Source: Megaustenia siamemsis (Eukaryota; Mollusca; Gastropoda; Stylommatophora; Ariophantidae). From it: a stretch of DNA of 64,000 bases. Below, piece after piece: positions 61,431-64,000 of this stretch (positions are counted from its first letter, which is position 1; each line of letters opens with the position of its first letter). Location of the stretch: the NCBI GenBank assembly GCA_032433765.1, contig JAVIAB010000092.1:36197316-36261315 (forward strand). The letters run 5' to 3'. The position numbers and the translations under genes were made by a program. Under the pieces are notes generated by a model. It was given only the letters and a program-made list of their open reading frames with translations, ran no database searches and was not told the origin of the DNA.

Positions 61431-62343
61431 TAGACATAAATGATACGGTCACCAAGATATTTAATAGACTTCGGGAACAACTTCTAATCGAGACATGAAC
61501 AATACAGGCGTTAAACTACTTTAGCAATACTTGATATGGAGAAATATAGTATTGGATAGGGACATAAATAGATTCTATACTCATCATCATTATCATGTGC
61601 CGTATCGGTTGGCGTAGGCGATCATGTACTTCCACAATCTTCTATCTACAGTGCATCGTATCAGTTCTGTTGTTGACTGTTTTCCATGCCATGACACCAA
61701 CTATCTAGTATTTTCTCTGTTTGTCGTCCACAATCTCTCTTTCCTTTTATTTGGCCAGTTGTAACCAAGTATTCTAACTTTCCTCTTCTCATGAAGTGCC
61801 CTACAAATGTTGATTGTTTCTTTCTGAAGTTTTTTAGGAGTTCCCTTTTTGTGCTGGCCTCTTTCAGAATTTCTTTATTTGGCCTCTTTCTGGTCTTTTT
61901 AGCTGTCCAGGGAACTTTCAACATTCTTCTGAGAAATCCCATCTCTGTAGCCTCTAACCGTCTTTTCGTTTGTTTGTCTACTGTCCATGATTCGCTTCCA
62001 AAGGTCAGAATTGGTTCTATATAGCACCGACGAAGTCTCTCTTTCTCACTTCTATTAACATAGATTTGATGATAAGATATTTTTTTTCATTTTCTAAAAT
62101 GTTATTTTGGCTCGAGCTATTCTATTTTTTTTCCTGTGTGGTATCTCCCTTCTGATGTTATTATTGTGCCCAAGTATTTGAAACGTTGCACTTTTTTACG
62201 GTTTTGTCCTGTTTATTTGTATACTGCATGACGGGGATGTCTGTTTTCTTACTATTCAGACTGAGACCTTTTTTGATACTTTCTTTAACTATTTTGTATA
62301 TCATTTCTTGTAGTTCATTCTCTGTCTCTGCTATTAAGACTGT

Positions 62344-62520
62344 AAGTAAAAGTAAAGTAAATACCCTCGTCACGCCAAGTGGCGTATAGGGAAATTTGGT
62401 GTTAGTGACCCTATATTTTACAGACCTTCAGCACATGATTTTTGGGGTAATGTGGTCGGTATTACGCCCGTGCTGCTTTACTTTCCAAGAAAAAAATCCA
62501 GTACCCATTTAAGGCTGGGT
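62344..62520 (-). mobile_element. SINE-A, 5'-truncated, inside RTE-2
   Basis: Only the body remains (from the complement of ACCCAGCCTTAAATGGG to the tail), with no tRNA head. ATTAAGACTGT (62333-62343) and ATTAAACTGT (62521-62530) flank it and are a duplication of RTE-2 coding sequence, so it is a genuine insertion. Confidence 0.9.
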
Positions 62521-62816
62521 ATTAAACTGTGTCATCCGCATATCGCAAATTATTTATGTTGTGAGCGTTGACTTCAATTCCTTTTTTTTTTGTCTACTAT
62601 TGATCGCATAATATGTTCGCTGTAAAGTGAAAACAAATCTGGCGACAAAACACAGCCTTTTCTGACTCCTTGTTTTATATATTGGAATTGTCCTGTTTGG
62701 TTGCTAATTTGTATAGCTGCTGTTTGTTGCCAGTACATGTTTTTTTATGATTCGCAGATCCTTTGCCACAATGTTTAATTTCTCCAGCATATTATATCCA
62801 CATGCTTTACTTTGTC

Positions 62817-62954
<138 letters not shown>

Positions 62955-63016
62955 TCTGTCTTTACTTCTATAGCTCTTTCAATCAATGTTCTTAAGATGT
63001 ATATAGATTCTACACT

Positions 63017-63391
63017 AAAAATCGTTTTTTTAGCAGAACTCGATAATTGCATAATGTGCTGCTATATTACAGTGATGTTCTTGTATCGTTTGCTGGGTTC
63101 GAGGCGCAAGGAGGTCAGGACATGAGACCGAACTTTTAGCTTGACCGTTAACCTGGTAATTTGCGATATAAAGATTACTGTAATATACGCTATATAAAAT
63201 AGTTCATCAATTATCGCCCACAGTTATCATAATTACATCATATCTTAGTTGTTTGCATTGCAAATTCTGAAAAAATAGTTTTCTTGTAATTTTTTGTTGT
63301 TCTGTTCAGGTTTATTATAGAGCCGCAGCAGAGTGATTTAATGAGATATTAGTTAAACTGGTCTCTTTCCTCCTGTATTCCTATATGTTAC

Positions 63392-63427
<36 letters not shown>

Positions 63428-63827
63428 TAGATAGAGACAAGACCAACTTATTAGATGAATCACTGTTGACATGGCAACCAGGTAGGTCATTTCTGAAATG
63501 GCCTACCTAGTTTGCAAGCACATTGCAGGGTCGATAGATGGCTTCGTGTTGTAGTAGATGTGATCTCTAGAGACATTAAATACCATCAATTAGTAACGGC
63601 TTGGATTATTAGAACTACATCACGGACGAGTCTCAAATACTCGATGGCTGGTTGTACTCTGGCTTTTGTCTCACTGAGCTGGACTATGATTGTGTGTCTA
63701 TTTTGATTACATATTAGACAAGTCGTTCCCTCCATTGCTTCATCTAAATTTCAGCCGCTGATAGAAACTCTGATACGAAATGCATAGTATTGCATTGGGT
63801 TATTGAGTTATTGAGTTATTTGCGAGT
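63017..63827. other. No gene; (GA)n at 63394-63435
   Basis: One GA/GATA microsatellite. The rest is AT-rich and unassigned. Confidence 0.5.
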
Positions 63828-64000
63828 CATCATCATTGCACTCCGAACATGTCCATAGGTGCTCAGATCCCCTCCTCAGCAATTCCCGCAGCGTCCAGCG
63901 ACTGACGACTCCTGTTCTATGTTGGTTGATAAGTCTTCTTACACGGCCACTAAGTTTCTCATTTCTGGCTGTGCCATCTTAACTCCCATTTCCATCATCC
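63828..64000 (-). mobile_element. Possible retrotransposon 3' end, cut by window edge
   Basis: On the minus strand a readable stretch (GRVRRLINQHRTGVVSRW, then LRELLRRG) ends in TGCAATGATGATGA, the same kind of trinucleotide tail as the RTE copies here. It does not match the other families in this window. Confidence 0.35.

Overview
This window is non-coding, repeat-dominated animal nuclear DNA. It has no prokaryotic gene organisation, no operons, no rRNA or true tRNA genes and no CRISPR. Nearly everything recognisable is a decayed transposable element, a tRNA-derived SINE or a tandem repeat. The non-LTR retrotransposons are of the RTE (BovB-like) type. Together with tRNA-derived SINEs, Tc1/mariner-type elements and kilobase-long GATA-type microsatellites, they suggest an invertebrate. 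A gastropod mollusc is my best guess, but that is inference only.

Layout. 0-8.3 kb: an RTE-2 fragment, a 37-bp minisatellite, a 3.3-kb satellite of 14-bp units and a 49-bp minisatellite. 8.3-13.2 kb: SINE-A copies with target-site duplications, an RTE-5 fragment and an RTE-4 fragment. 13.3-16.2 kb: a tetranucleotide tract that changes motif stepwise, an ATATT pentamer tract and 1.5 kb of AGT trinucleotides. 16.7-21.4 kb: RTE-4 debris, then the best retrotransposon here, a 3-kb RTE-1 with endonuclease and reverse transcriptase, inserted into an older RTE-5 copy. 22.4-27.7 kb: a GATAGAGATATA/T satellite with another RTE-1 inside it. 28-39.4 kb: SINEs, a SINE-B with an internal 31-bp minisatellite, and RTE-2, RTE-3 and RTE-4 remnants, the longest RTE-4 being at 37.9-39.4 kb. 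40.2-42.5 kb: a Tc1/mariner-type DNA transposon with long inverted repeats and a broken transposase. 42.5-46.5 kb: a nested mosaic of RTE-1, SINE-A and RTE-3. 48.1-49.5 kb: the only host-like gene, a single-exon reading frame on the minus strand for a secreted protein with two similar cysteine-rich domains. Two small frame breaks that cancel out interrupt it. 50.8-51.5 kb: a 32-bp minisatellite. 52.8-63 kb: further SINEs, two RTE-2 copies with target-site duplications, a foldback element with a hammerhead-ribozyme-like core, and a MITE with TA target duplications.

The elements record an order of insertion: RTE-1 into RTE-5, SINE-A into RTE-2, the foldback element into RTE-4, and RTE-1 into the GATA satellite. 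No working gene set or pathway is visible. The most interesting items are the foldback element with its ribozyme-like core (a second, unrelated-context motif lies at 8.3 kb) and the frameshifted two-domain secreted protein, whose downstream flank is repeated 31 kb away. Family names RTE-1 to RTE-5 and SINE-A to SINE-D are local labels for this window only.
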